A stretch of DNA of 64,000 bases from an uncultured Erysipelotrichaceae bacterium (GTDB lineage Bacteria; Bacillota_I; Bacilli_A; Erysipelotrichales; Erysipelotrichaceae): the NCBI GenBank assembly GCA_944325255.1, contig CALUZH010000023.1, positions 1 through 64,000 of the forward strand. The letters run 5' to 3'. The notes under the pieces are model-generated. The model was not told the DNA's origin. It made no database searches and worked only from the letters and a program-made list of their open reading frames with translations. Below are positions 63,879-64,000 of the stretch, piece by piece; the stretch's first letter is position 1, and every line of letters begins with the position of its first letter. The position numbers and the translations under genes were made by a program.

Positions 63879-63893
63879 AGATTTGACGGTTAC
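63879..63893. repeat. 15-bp direct repeat, copy 2
   Basis: AGATTTGACGGTTAC, identical to 59769-59783. It is followed by a hairpin (CCAAGAAC with GTTCTTGG, then AACCTTTTTT), a terminator-like structure up to about 63935. The rest to 64000 shows no gene. Confidence 0.8.
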
Positions 63894-64000
63894 CCAAGAA
63901 CTGCTAGAGTTACGGTTCTTGGCAACCTTTTTTAATGTGCCCATTTCCTGTTTTAGGTAAAACTGTATTTTGCAATAGGGCTTTTAGGATTCAATTACTC

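Overview
The window looks like a low-GC Bacillota (Firmicutes) chromosome, most likely an Erysipelotrichia-type gut bacterium. The core is AT-rich, with strong AGGAGG ribosome binding sites. It carries secG-rnr-smpB-ssrA in order, an prs-glmU-ispE-rsmA-rnmV housekeeping run, a CIRCE box before hsp20, a CcpA-type cre site, and mobile elements typical of gut Clostridia. The taxon is an inference. No rRNA operon or CRISPR array is present.

Layout. 1-1860: an IS200/IS605-type element (tnpA plus tnpB) whose far end runs off the window. 1.9-7.1 kb: a thioredoxin-like lipoprotein with an apparent frameshift, a cation efflux protein, an Fe-S/flavin protein, and two tandem DMT transporters divergent from a TetR regulator. 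7.2-13.9 kb: a probable gamma-glutamyl/amino-acid catabolic cluster (APC permease, SLC13 symporter, gamma-glutamyltransferase under a cre site, Fe alcohol dehydrogenase, class-I amidotransferase hydrolase). 13.9-18 kb: an AlbA_2 regulator, and a TetR gene with two aldo/keto reductases behind a promoter with paired operators. 18-21 kb: an overlapping methyltransferase and nuclease-helicase pair that resembles a defence module. 21.4-26.6 kb: tRNA-Val, a ribbon-helix-helix plus SPFH pair, tmRNA, smpB, rnr and secG. 26.7-35 kb: folA, a GH9 glycosidase lipoprotein, and an envelope operon (response regulator, histidine kinase, PASTA protein, MacB-like ABC transporter). 35.4-47.9 kb: housekeeping genes, including a GlmU with a shortened N-terminal half, two chromate-transporter halves, ucpA, RNA-modification genes, cca and hsp20. 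48.3-54.7 kb: two giant ABC/FtsX-type proteins, two secreted cysteine-rich proteins and a TPR regulator, suggesting a peptide export or sensing locus.

54.8-64 kb is accessory DNA with higher GC in blocks: a large serine recombinase with decayed companion genes, an IS256-family element (8-bp target duplication, nonsense-mutated transposase), and IS66 and RHS remnants. Inside it sits an AT-rich convergent pair: an SHMT-like PLP enzyme and a membrane-anchored STAND-like/TPR protein. Both genes carry the same 22-bp dyad in the same orientation just upstream. This pair is the best candidate for an undescribed system. Second is the methyltransferase/nuclease-helicase pair with twin 18-bp palindromes upstream.

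Functional links that can be argued from context: tmRNA, SmpB and RNase R act together in ribosome rescue; the TetR at 17.1 kb probably represses itself and the two reductases; the two-component system at 33-35 kb probably responds to envelope or antibiotic stress and drives the PASTA and ABC genes; HrcA probably represses hsp20.
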